Below, piece after piece: positions 7,171-13,199 of a DNA stretch of 14,111 nucleotides. Each line of letters begins with the position of its first letter. The stretch's first letter is position 1. The stretch spans positions 1-14,111 of the forward strand of contig CANGZK010000013.1 of NCBI GenBank assembly GCA_947458565.1, in the 5' to 3' direction. Source of the DNA: Acidimicrobiaceae bacterium. Its GTDB lineage: Bacteria; Actinomycetota; Acidimicrobiia; Acidimicrobiales; Ilumatobacteraceae. The translations under genes and the position numbers were made by a program. The notes beneath the pieces are model-generated. The model saw nothing but the letters and a program-made list of their open reading frames with translations, made no database searches and was not told the origin of the DNA.

Positions 7171-7851
7171 TCAAATTAATGGGTTTGCGTATTTCACCCA
7201 CCAGGTAATGCGCTCGTTCATCATTTGCAGTTCGACGCTTCTGCCCGAATATGGAGTTTGCAAAATCGCGCTAGGCACTCCCAGGTACATCGAAATGTGA
7301 CCAGGACGCCAAATCAAGTCGCCAACCTGTGCATCTTCAACTTTGATCTGTGTTGAGCTCGCAAATTGTGCGCTCGATCCGTGCGTCATACCAACACCTA
7401 CTTTTCCCCATGCAAAGGCAACAAGTCCAGAGCAATCGAAAGCAACGTCTTCAATTGAAGAGTTGTTTTTATAGGGCACACCAAGCTGCGTCAGACCATT
7501 GATCAGCGCGCGTTGATGAGCAAAATCTGCAGCCAACCAAGACTGTTGCATTCGTCGTGCATCAACAGCCAAAAAGTTTGCAGCCAGCACAGCGATGTTT
7601 GATACATACGCCAAGAAAACATCGCTTCGATCTGCTTCACTGAGTCGCGTCAACGAACTGAAAACTGAAATCGCTTCTTTTGCCGACTCTGCGATCACTT
7701 GCTCTTGATCCTCGGGCATCGGTTTGGCCGATACATGTTGCGGCATTCCAAGCAGCACAAATGCTGCTGCGGCAAGCACAATGCAGAGATACCTGCGGAA
7801 ATATCTACGGATACGAATGTGGCTATGCGTATAGAGATGTGTTGTGGTCAT
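7171..7851 (-). CDS. Secreted NlpC/P60-family cell-wall peptidase
   Basis: 226 residues from ATG 7849-7851. Although the frame is open to 7995, the signal peptide is well placed from the shorter start: a basic stretch IRIRRYFRRY (12-21), a hydrophobic core CIVLAAAAFVLLG and a likely cleavage site after VSA (about residue 42). A helical region of about 80 residues precedes the NlpC/P60 domain, where C140 lies in FDCSGLVAFAWGKVG, H185 in RPGHISMYLG, and Q198 in ILQTPYSG takes the place of the third polar residue. NlpC/P60 enzymes cleave peptide stems of peptidoglycan, usually between D-Glu and the diamino acid, outside the membrane. It interrupts the cox cluster on the opposite strand and has no evident role in CO oxidation. 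Its promoter should lie in the 149-base gap shared with the mocA-like gene. Confidence 0.87.
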   Translation of the reverse strand: MTTTHLYTHSHIRIRRYFRRYLCIVLAAAAFVLLGMPQHVSAKPMPEDQEQVIAESAKEAISVFSSLTRLSEADRSDVFLAYVSNIAVLAANFLAVDARRMQQSWLAADFAHQRALINGLTQLGVPYKNNSSIEDVAFDCSGLVAFAWGKVGVGMTHGSSAQFASSTQIKVEDAQVGDLIWRPGHISMYLGVPSAILQTPYSGRSVELQMMNERITWWVKYANPLI

Positions 7852-8000
7852 GGTTTTGGGGGTGACAGGGTGGCCCTGACTCGACCGGGGGGCGGTGGAG
7901 TTCGCGGGGGCGATAACTCGCCATATGTCAACTGGGTAACAGTTTATGTCATCAAATTGTAATATTTGGGGATCCCCCGAAACCCAAGTAGACATTGGGT
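7852..8000. promoter_or_regulatory. Divergent intergenic region between nlpC/P60 and mocA-like genes
   Basis: 149 bases between two start codons that face away from each other, so promoters for both strands are expected. On the plus strand TAATAT at 7960-7965 is a good -10 and would give a leader of roughly 28 bases to ATG 8001; no good -35 is visible. On the minus strand a TTGACA lies at 7926-7931, without a clear -10 at the right spacing. The part next to the nlpC start (7882-7912) is G-rich on the plus strand. Confidence 0.4.
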
Positions 8001-8633
8001 ATGACAGGGTCTCTCACCGTTGCTGTAGTGCTTGCTGCTGGCAGTGGAACCCGATTCGTTGGATCGTCCCACAAGCTGCTGAGCGTCGCTCAGGGGCGCC
8101 CTGTGTATCACTGGGCGGTCGAATCAGCCATCGAAGCCAGCATCGGACCAGTGGTCGTGGTGACCGGCAAAACGCCTCTTCCACTCGATTTCGCCATCAG
8201 CAACCTGGCTCAGGCATCCATCGCGAAATGGGGTCTGCCACATTCGATCAACAATCCCAATTGGTCGACCGGCATGGCAAGTTCAGTTCAGTGCGCAATC
8301 GAGCTCGCTGCATCGCTCGGCGCACAGGCAGTAGTCATCGGTCTTGCCGATCAACCGTGCGTTCCACCAAGTGCTTGGCAACGTGTTGCAAGCAGCACTT
8401 CCCCACTTGCAGTAGCCACATACGACACCAAGCGCGGCAACCCCGTCAAGTTGCATGCAGAGATGTGGTCGCACTTGCCAACAACAGGAGACGAAGGTGC
8501 ACGCAATTTATTGCGCTCTCATCATCAACTCGTCAGTGAAGTATCCTGTTCAGGGTCAGCAATCGATATCGACACGATTGAAGACCTTGAACAAGCAAGC
8601 AAACTTATAGTCGAATCTCGGAGAGCTCTGTAG
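8001..8633 (+). CDS. MobA/MocA-like molybdenum cofactor nucleotidyltransferase
   Basis: 210 residues from ATG 8001 (a TTG two codons earlier is possible). The GT-A nucleotidyltransferase signature is at the N-terminus, VVLAAGSGTRF (9-19) with K25 in HKLL, followed by GLADQP with metal-binding D117 and RGNPVKL, the RGxP segment typical of the MocA group. MocA joins CTP to molybdopterin to make the cytosine dinucleotide cofactor, the form used by CO dehydrogenases and other xanthine-oxidase-family enzymes; MobA makes the guanine form. The place between the xdhC genes and coxG argues for the cytidylyl role, but base specificity cannot be proven by reading. Its stop TAG overlaps the GTG start of coxG by one base, so the two are translationally coupled. 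Confidence 0.84.
   Translation: MTGSLTVAVVLAAGSGTRFVGSSHKLLSVAQGRPVYHWAVESAIEASIGPVVVVTGKTPLPLDFAISNLAQASIAKWGLPHSINNPNWSTGMASSVQCAIELAASLGAQAVVIGLADQPCVPPSAWQRVASSTSPLAVATYDTKRGNPVKLHAEMWSHLPTTGDEGARNLLRSHHQLVSEVSCSGSAIDIDTIEDLEQASKLIVESRRAL
8619..8625 (+). promoter_or_regulatory. Ribosome binding site for coxG
   Basis: CGGAGAG ends 7 bases before GTG 8633, inside the 3' end of the mocA-like gene. It supports the GTG start of coxG, which overlaps the previous stop as TAGTG. Confidence 0.5.
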
Positions 8634-9277
8634 TGGATCTGAATCACGAATTCATCGTCAATGTGCCGGTCAATGACGCATGGACAATTCTCACCGATCT
8701 CGAGCGCATCGCTCCATGCTTACCAGGCGCACAACTGACCGAAATTGAAGGTGACATTTACCGTGGTCAAGTCAAAATTAAGGTCGGACCAATCGTTGCT
8801 CAATTCAAAGGTCAGGCAAGTTTTGTAACACGCGATGATCTAGCCCACACTGCTTCACTCAAAGGCGAAGGTCGCGACACAACTGGCAAGGGCAATGCAT
8901 CTGCAATTATCACTGCTCAACTCACTTCAGTCACACCAACGTCTACAAAGTGCACCGTGGTTACCAACCTCACTATTTCTGGCAAGGTCGCACAGTTTGG
9001 TCGTGGCGCACTTGCCGACGTGAGCGACAAACTGCTCGCACAATTTTCCGAGAATCTCAATCAGCTGATCACCAGCGCACCAGCAACTGCTACGACTACA
9101 GCAACAGCAGTTGCATCTGCAGCTCCAGATGCAAGCCCAGAGATTCGCAAGATCGAGAGCGCCGAAGTTGCGCCGCTTGATCTGCTCGGCACAGCCGGCG
9201 CACCAATACTCAAGCGCGCGATTCCAGTTGTCGTTGCACTCATTGCGGTTGTGATTGCCGCAATCAAATTTTTGTAG
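8633..9277 (+). CDS. coxG: CO dehydrogenase subunit G (CoxG), SRPBCC family
   Basis: 214 residues from a GTG start. Residues 1-145 form an SRPBCC (START-like) fold with the CoxG pattern: MDLNHEFIVNVPVNDAW, then LERIAPCLPGAQLTE, YRGQVKIKVGPIVAQFKGQA, and ISGKVAQFGRGALADVSDKLL near the end. A low-complexity Ala/Thr linker (about 149-172) leads to a C-terminal hydrophobic helix, AIPVVVALIAVVIAAIKF, which would anchor the protein. In Oligotropha, CoxG recruits CO dehydrogenase to the cytoplasmic membrane so that electrons reach the respiratory chain; the tail anchor here fits that role. It sits directly after the mocA-like gene and 3 bases before the DUF501-Ppx gene, so the operon continues into genes unrelated to CO. 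Confidence 0.9.
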   Translation: MDLNHEFIVNVPVNDAWTILTDLERIAPCLPGAQLTEIEGDIYRGQVKIKVGPIVAQFKGQASFVTRDDLAHTASLKGEGRDTTGKGNASAIITAQLTSVTPTSTKCTVVTNLTISGKVAQFGRGALADVSDKLLAQFSENLNQLITSAPATATTTATAVASAAPDASPEIRKIESAEVAPLDLLGTAGAPILKRAIPVVVALIAVVIAAIKFL

Positions 9278-9280
9278 CCC

Positions 9281-10687
9281 ATGACTCCCGCCGACATTGC
9301 CCGAGTCGGCGAGCTTTTAGGTCGCATTCCCCAAGGACAATTTGAAATCGTTGTTCGCACCAAAAGTGGTGACCCAGTTGTGTTACGCAACGCGCCATTT
9401 CTTGATGATGGAACACCAATGCCAACCCGATATTGGTTGTTGGGCGAGCATGAGACAGTAATTGTTGGACGACTTGAAGCAAGCGGTGGTGTTAATCAAG
9501 CCGAAGCAGACATCGGCCCAATAGCCCTCGAAGAAACACACAATCGTTACGCCGCCGAACGAGATGCTGCGATCGACCCCGCCCACACTGGCCCTCGACC
9601 ATTTGGTGGTGTTGGCGGCACGCGAATAGGAGTCAAGTGCTTGCATGCACATTTTGGTTGGTGGCTCGCAGTGGGTGATGACCCGGTTGGTCAATGGGTG
9701 GCCGACAAGCTTTTAATCTCACGAGACGATTATGTAGTTGCAAACATCATGCCAACTCGCCCAGTTTTCACTTCGCCCGTTGCCGCGATCGACATCGGCA
9801 CCAACTCGACCAATTTGTTGATTGTTGACCCTCAGGGCAACGAGATTGTTCGCGAAGTCAACGTCACTCGTCTCGGCAAAGGTGTGGCGGCATCAGGGTT
9901 GCTTGACGACAATGCGATTGCTGCAACCGTGCAACAACTTGCGATCTATGCATCACTCTTACAACAGCACAACGTTGAAACCTTTCGCGTCACGGCAACC
10001 GAGGCATGTCGTCGAGCATCCAACGCCAACACATTTCTTGATCAAGCCGAAACTGTTTTAGGCAAGCGACCCGAAATCATCTCAGGTGTCCTGGAGGGAC
10101 AACTCGCATTCCGAGGAGCCTTAAGCAAACTCGAGCCACACGATGGCATCACCATCGTTGTCGATATTGGTGGTGGCTCAACCGAGGTCATGATCGGCCA
10201 AGGCAACTCACTACAACACACGTCCAGCTTTCCAGTTGGCGCAGTTGTGCTCTCCGAAACTGAGTTGCACCGCGACCCGCCAAAACCTGAAGAACTCACC
10301 AATGCAATCGGTCTCGTTACCGACTTCATGGATGATCTTGTTCGCGAGCAACCACAAGTGCTTGAAGCAACCAGAGTTGTTGGTGTTGCTGGCACCATCG
10401 TGACCATCGCTGCTGTCGAGTTGGGCATTGCTCGTTTCGACCCTGTTGCACTGCACGGAATGACCCTCACACGTGACGCAGCCGAAGATGTTTTTCGCAC
10501 TCTTGCCACCGAATCATTGAACGACCGCAAATCAAACCCAGGCCTTCCTGCTGAACGCGCCGATGTCATTGTGGGCGGCTGTTGCGCACTCGTTGGCATT
10601 ATGCGCCGACTTCGCCTGCCTTCAATCACGGTGTCAGTGCACAATTTGCTTGACGGCGTTGTGCAACACATACTGGATCCACAATGA
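9281..10687 (+). CDS. DUF501 - exopolyphosphatase (Ppx/GppA) fusion protein
   Basis: 468 residues with two domains and no internal stop. Residues about 1-150 are DUF501: GELLGRIPQGQFEIVVRT, PTRYWLLG, EASGGVNQAE, then GTRIGVKCLHAHFGWWLAVGDDPVG with the family's KCLHAH motif. Residues about 165-468 are a Ppx/GppA phosphatase of the ASKHA fold: AAIDIGTNSTNLLI with D171 (phosphate-1), GVLEGQLAFRGA, VVDIGGGSTEVMIG with D295 (phosphate-2), and VVGVAGTIVTIAA. The C-terminal part has the short, two-lobed length of mycobacterial Ppx rather than long proteobacterial Ppx. Ppx cleaves terminal phosphate from polyphosphate or pppGpp. In mycobacteria these two domains are separate neighbouring genes (Rv1025, Rv1026) next to the divIC-like gene; here they are one gene. 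It lies 3 bases after coxG and overlaps the next start as ATGA. Confidence 0.88.
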   Translation: MTPADIARVGELLGRIPQGQFEIVVRTKSGDPVVLRNAPFLDDGTPMPTRYWLLGEHETVIVGRLEASGGVNQAEADIGPIALEETHNRYAAERDAAIDPAHTGPRPFGGVGGTRIGVKCLHAHFGWWLAVGDDPVGQWVADKLLISRDDYVVANIMPTRPVFTSPVAAIDIGTNSTNLLIVDPQGNEIVREVNVTRLGKGVAASGLLDDNAIAATVQQLAIYASLLQQHNVETFRVTATEACRRASNANTFLDQAETVLGKRPEIISGVLEGQLAFRGALSKLEPHDGITIVVDIGGGSTEVMIGQGNSLQHTSSFPVGAVVLSETELHRDPPKPEELTNAIGLVTDFMDDLVREQPQVLEATRVVGVAGTIVTIAAVELGIARFDPVALHGMTLTRDAAEDVFRTLATESLNDRKSNPGLPAERADVIVGGCCALVGIMRRLRLPSITVSVHNLLDGVVQHILDPQ

Positions 10688-11334
10688 GTTCGCCATCTAG
10701 TCACCAATTACACCCGGCCAGTGTCGTTACCTCTGCTGGTGCACCACTGCGGCTCTACGGCAAACGCATTGCTGTGCGGCCACTCGTGGCAACCGACTTT
10801 GAGGCCTGGAGCGAAGTTCGCCACCGCAACGGCGAATGGCTCAGCAAATGGGAACCCATCAAGTCGACATATCTTCCAGACCCTTCAACTAATCGCGATG
10901 CATTTAATAATCGCTGCATCGCACGTGATCGCGAGCGCCAGACAGGCGGCTCGTATGCATTCGGAATCTTCATTGATGGCTCGTTTGCCGGCGAAGTCAA
11001 TATCAACAACGTTGTTCGCAGCGCCATGCAGTGCGGCACGATTGGCTACTGGATCGATGAGGCCCGTGCCGGCAAAAGCTACATGTCAGAAGCAGTGCTC
11101 GTGGTGTCCAAATATGCGTTCGAAGAACTCGGCTTGCATCGCATGGAGATCTGCATCATCCCTCGCAATTACAACAGCCGTCGCGTGATGGAAAAACTTG
11201 GCATTCGCGAAGAAGGTTTGGCTGAACGTTTTCTAGAAATCAATGGCGTGTGGGAAGACCACGTGCGCTATGGATTCACGATTGAAGAATGGCAACAACG
11301 CCGCGACCAACTCACGGCCGAGTGGCTGCAGTAA
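10684..11334 (+). CDS. GNAT-family N-acetyltransferase, RimJ/RimL-like
   Basis: 216 residues; the ATG overlaps the previous stop (ATGA). After an N-terminal stretch of about 20 residues, the acetyltransferase_3 fold starts at LYGKRIAVRPLVATDFEAW, typical of RimJ. The acetyl-CoA loop is around residues 116-140: GTIGYWIDEARAGKSYMSEAV, with the RxGxSY form of the Q/RxxGxG/A motif. Later HRMEICIIPRNYNSRRVMEKLGI and EEGLAERFLEINGVWEDHVRYG complete the family pattern. RimJ acetylates the N-terminal residue of ribosomal protein S5; paralogues acetylate other proteins or small molecules, so the target is open. Last gene of the mocA-coxG-Ppx run; in actinobacteria a RimJ homologue is commonly found near cofactor genes, but no functional tie is evident here. 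Confidence 0.88.
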   Translation: MSSPSSHQLHPASVVTSAGAPLRLYGKRIAVRPLVATDFEAWSEVRHRNGEWLSKWEPIKSTYLPDPSTNRDAFNNRCIARDRERQTGGSYAFGIFIDGSFAGEVNINNVVRSAMQCGTIGYWIDEARAGKSYMSEAVLVVSKYAFEELGLHRMEICIIPRNYNSRRVMEKLGIREEGLAERFLEINGVWEDHVRYGFTIEEWQQRRDQLTAEWLQ

Positions 11335-11361
11335 AAGTTACAAACAAAAAGCGATAGCGAG

Positions 11362-11679
11362 TTACGCGATGTCGCGCAGATGCTCTATCTCAAGCGCTCG
11401 TTGCTTTCGCACCACCTTGCGTCGCTTCCACGCTTTTGTCTTCCAATGCTTGATGACTTGTTTGCGCGAATGCTCAATTCCAATTTCTGCATCGTGATGA
11501 TGCAGTGGCTTCCACGCCGGACCAGGCTCGATGACATCATCGGGCTCTACCCCATGGCTCACCAAGTTGGCTACCAGATGCAACTCTGAGTTCACTCGAT
11601 GGCGCTCATTGTGAGCGTGTGCTCGAGTCTCAATTGTTGGTGGCAACACCACTTGTCGGTGTTTGTGACGCTTGCTCAT
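11362..11679 (-). CDS. Unknown small basic, histidine-rich protein
   Basis: 105 residues, not recognised. It starts MSKRHKHRQVVLPP, holds many His residues (for example LHHHD near residue 60), and ends in a strongly basic helix-like segment HWKTKAWKRRKVVRKQRAL (about 77-95). No signal peptide, membrane segment or known motif is visible. Evidence for being real: the only long frame filling the 478-base gap between the acetyltransferase and crotonase genes, and a GAAAGGCGGGG stretch (11686-11696 on the minus strand) 6 bases ahead of the ATG. Charge pattern suggests nucleic acid or ribosome binding, which is speculation. It converges on the acetyltransferase with 27 bases between stops. Confidence 0.6.
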   Translation of the reverse strand: MSKRHKHRQVVLPPTIETRAHAHNERHRVNSELHLVANLVSHGVEPDDVIEPGPAWKPLHHHDAEIGIEHSRKQVIKHWKTKAWKRRKVVRKQRALEIEHLRDIA

Positions 11680-11812
11680 TGTTTGCCCCGCCTTTCATAT
11701 CTCTCGATACTGACGAATTCAACACTGCTAGCTCCCCTTGGTCGTACCGTACACCCACGGCCGACACCCGCGCGACTTTGCACCGGTATGCGCTTTTCGG
11801 CGCTTGGTATAC
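11680..11812. other. Gap between unknown small gene and crotonase gene
   Basis: 133 bases upstream of the small basic gene and downstream of the crotonase gene, both minus strand. It contains the likely ribosome binding site of the small gene and an imperfect inverted repeat just after the crotonase stop. No RNA gene, and no clear promoter hexamer pair, was seen. Confidence 0.4.
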
Positions 11813-11813
11813 C
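11785..11813 (-). terminator. Possible hairpin after the crotonase gene
   Basis: On the minus strand GGTATACC follows the stop codon, then GCGC-CGAAAA-GCGC, then ATACC. A GCGC stem with a six-base loop could be extended by GGTAT/ATACC across a five-base bulge. There is no U tract, so it is at best a weak or factor-assisted terminator or an mRNA-stabilising hairpin. Confidence 0.25.
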
Positions 11814-12565
11814 TATTTCTTGGTGATTTTTGCTTGCAGCGCAGCCAAACGCTCGGCAAACCAAGGTTGACGGGTGCTCCACAATTGCGGAGTAAGTTCA
11901 CGCGCCACGGCTTCTGGATGTGTTTGCACATCTGCCATTGCTGCAAGAGTCTTTTTGGTTTCAATCACAAGTTCTCGTGGTGCACTCGCAGCACGGGCAG
12001 CCATCTCATGTGCGACAGTGAGCAAGTCTGCATCCTCAACACAGCGATACGCGAGCCCAACTCGTTGCGCTTCGGCACCGTCAAGCACCTCGCCAAACAG
12101 CACAGTCGCTGCAGTTACTTGTGGTCCAACGATGCGACGCAGCATCCATGTGTGTCCGCCACCAGGGTGAATACCGAGTTGCAAAAATCGTGTATCAAAC
12201 TTGGCTCGTTTAGCGGCGATGCGCACGTCGCAACCAAGTGCCAAGTTCATTCCCGCGCCCACCGCCGCACCATTGACCGCCGCGATAGTTGGCAATGGGC
12301 TCCGCGCTATGCGCAAAAAACCTTCATAGATCACGCCGAGTGACTCGCCATCGGCTTCTGCCAGATTTCCCAAATTGGCGCCGGCACAAAATGCAGGAGC
12401 AGTTCCTGTCACCACAAGTGCACCAATTGCACTGTCGCCTTCAATACGGTCCATCGCAGCAACAATCTCGGCAACCATCGGCGCAGTCATTGTGTTGCGC
12501 TCGTCTGGGTTGTTAAGTGTGAGTGTTGCTACACCATCTGCAATTTCAAGTAAGACCAATGCCAT
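11813..12565 (-). CDS. Enoyl-CoA hydratase/isomerase (crotonase) family protein lacking both usual Glu
   Basis: 250 residues, near the family norm. Crotonase features: LNNPDERNTMTAPM (18-31), the first oxyanion-hole segment APAFCAGANLGNL (about 56-68), and the second, VNGAAVGAGMNLALGCDVRIAA. The CoA-binding and fold pattern is complete. By eye, the positions of the two hydratase glutamates (E144 and E164 in rat crotonase) are Phe (in RFLQLGIHPGGGHT) and Ala (in VTAATVLFG). The HPGGGHTW form marks a known EchA-like subgroup of actinobacteria. It may therefore be an isomerase, hydrolase or other crotonase rather than a hydratase. Start ATG 12563-12565 is 31 bases from the divergent gene; a TAnnnT box (TAGAGT, 12584-12589 minus) could drive it. 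Acts on an acyl-CoA; substrate unknown. Confidence 0.86.
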   Translation of the reverse strand: MALVLLEIADGVATLTLNNPDERNTMTAPMVAEIVAAMDRIEGDSAIGALVVTGTAPAFCAGANLGNLAEADGESLGVIYEGFLRIARSPLPTIAAVNGAAVGAGMNLALGCDVRIAAKRAKFDTRFLQLGIHPGGGHTWMLRRIVGPQVTAATVLFGEVLDGAEAQRVGLAYRCVEDADLLTVAHEMAARAASAPRELVIETKKTLAAMADVQTHPEAVARELTPQLWSTRQPWFAERLAALQAKITKK

Positions 12566-12582
12566 GGCTCAAGGTTAGCGAC

Positions 12583-12589
12583 TACTCTA
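12583..12589. promoter_or_regulatory. Overlapping -10 elements of the divergent crotonase/unknown gene pair
   Basis: Plus strand TACTCT (12583-12588) ends 8 bases before ATG 12597, close to the spacing of a leaderless transcript. Minus strand TAGAGT (12584-12589) would give a leader of about 12 bases for the crotonase gene. Only 31 bases separate the two starts, so any promoters must overlap. Each call rests on one hexamer. Confidence 0.3.
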
Positions 12590-12596
12590 AATACGC

Positions 12597-13199
12597 ATGC
12601 TCGACCATGTCTTTACCGATGCAATCAGCGCTCTTCGTGACGCTTTTGGCAATGCATTTCTTGAGCGCCAAGCGTTTGAAGAACATCTACAGTCCGACAT
12701 TTTGCTCGGCGACTTGGTGTGGGAAACGAGTTACGGATTGCCTGGCGAAGGTCAACCACCGCGGGTAGTAGCACACATCACGTTCAATTGGCCCAGTCGC
12801 AGCCAGGCCGCTTATCGCAGTTGGTATGTGGAAGAAGTGCTTGACCACAATCCTTCAATCGAGATTGAAGTCGTGTTTCGCGTTCAGCGACTCGCACAGC
12901 AACCTGACCCTTCGGTCGTCGACGATGTGGCGGTCATGTACAGCCCAGTTGTTGGCAATGGCAAACTCGAGCGCGACAACATCACCATCGAGATCGGTCA
13001 TCCAACCTCTAGCGACAACACCGACTACGCGCTCGAAATTACCTACGAAGGCGAATACGAGTTGGCAGAAGAAACCTTGCAAGATGGCACAAGCGCGGTG
13101 CTCGACGAACACTTTGGCGCTCTAGGCCATTGGGTTGCTTCAACCCTGATCAACCTTGGTGACCTTAAATTGCAGTTTGTGCCGCCCGAATCACCGTAG
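12597..13199 (+). CDS. Unknown acidic protein, 200 residues
   Basis: Not recognised. 200 residues from ATG 12597, acidic overall, with no signal peptide, membrane segment or cysteine cluster. The N-terminal 45 residues look helical; the middle is rich in beta-like strands, for example RVVAHITFNWPS, SIEIEVVFRVQRL and TDYALEITYEGEYELAEE; the end is again helical (VLDEHFGALGHWVASTLINL). It fills its space between two well-supported genes and has normal codon-like composition, so it is probably real. No Shine-Dalgarno site is seen; leaderless translation is possible. It starts divergently from the crotonase gene and its stop overlaps the pfkB-family stop by 9 bases. Confidence 0.72.
   Translation: MLDHVFTDAISALRDAFGNAFLERQAFEEHLQSDILLGDLVWETSYGLPGEGQPPRVVAHITFNWPSRSQAAYRSWYVEEVLDHNPSIEIEVVFRVQRLAQQPDPSVVDDVAVMYSPVVGNGKLERDNITIEIGHPTSSDNTDYALEITYEGEYELAEETLQDGTSAVLDEHFGALGHWVASTLINLGDLKLQFVPPESP

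Noticed and set aside
7852..7995. N-terminal extension of the NlpC/P60 protein to 7995.
   Set aside because: It would bury the signal peptide about 48 residues further in and use up the whole divergent promoter region.
7946..8539. 197-residue frame over the mocA-like gene.
   Set aside because: Shadow frame rich in Arg, Ser and Cys; the overlapping frame has clear nucleotidyltransferase motifs.
9700..9800. Possible separate start for Ppx at an internal ATG near 9749.
   Set aside because: No stop codon ends DUF501 before it and no ribosome binding site is visible, so one fused gene is the simpler reading.
10042..10707. 221-residue minus-strand frame opposite the Ppx domain.
   Set aside because: Ser/Arg/Pro-rich antisense shadow of a strongly supported gene.
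11680..11812. tRNA or small RNA in the gap.
   Set aside because: No cloverleaf, CCA end or anticodon arm could be traced.
11738..12343. 201-residue plus-strand frame opposite the crotonase gene.
   Set aside because: Antisense shadow; Cys/His/Arg-rich with no motif, and the crotonase frame is unmistakable.
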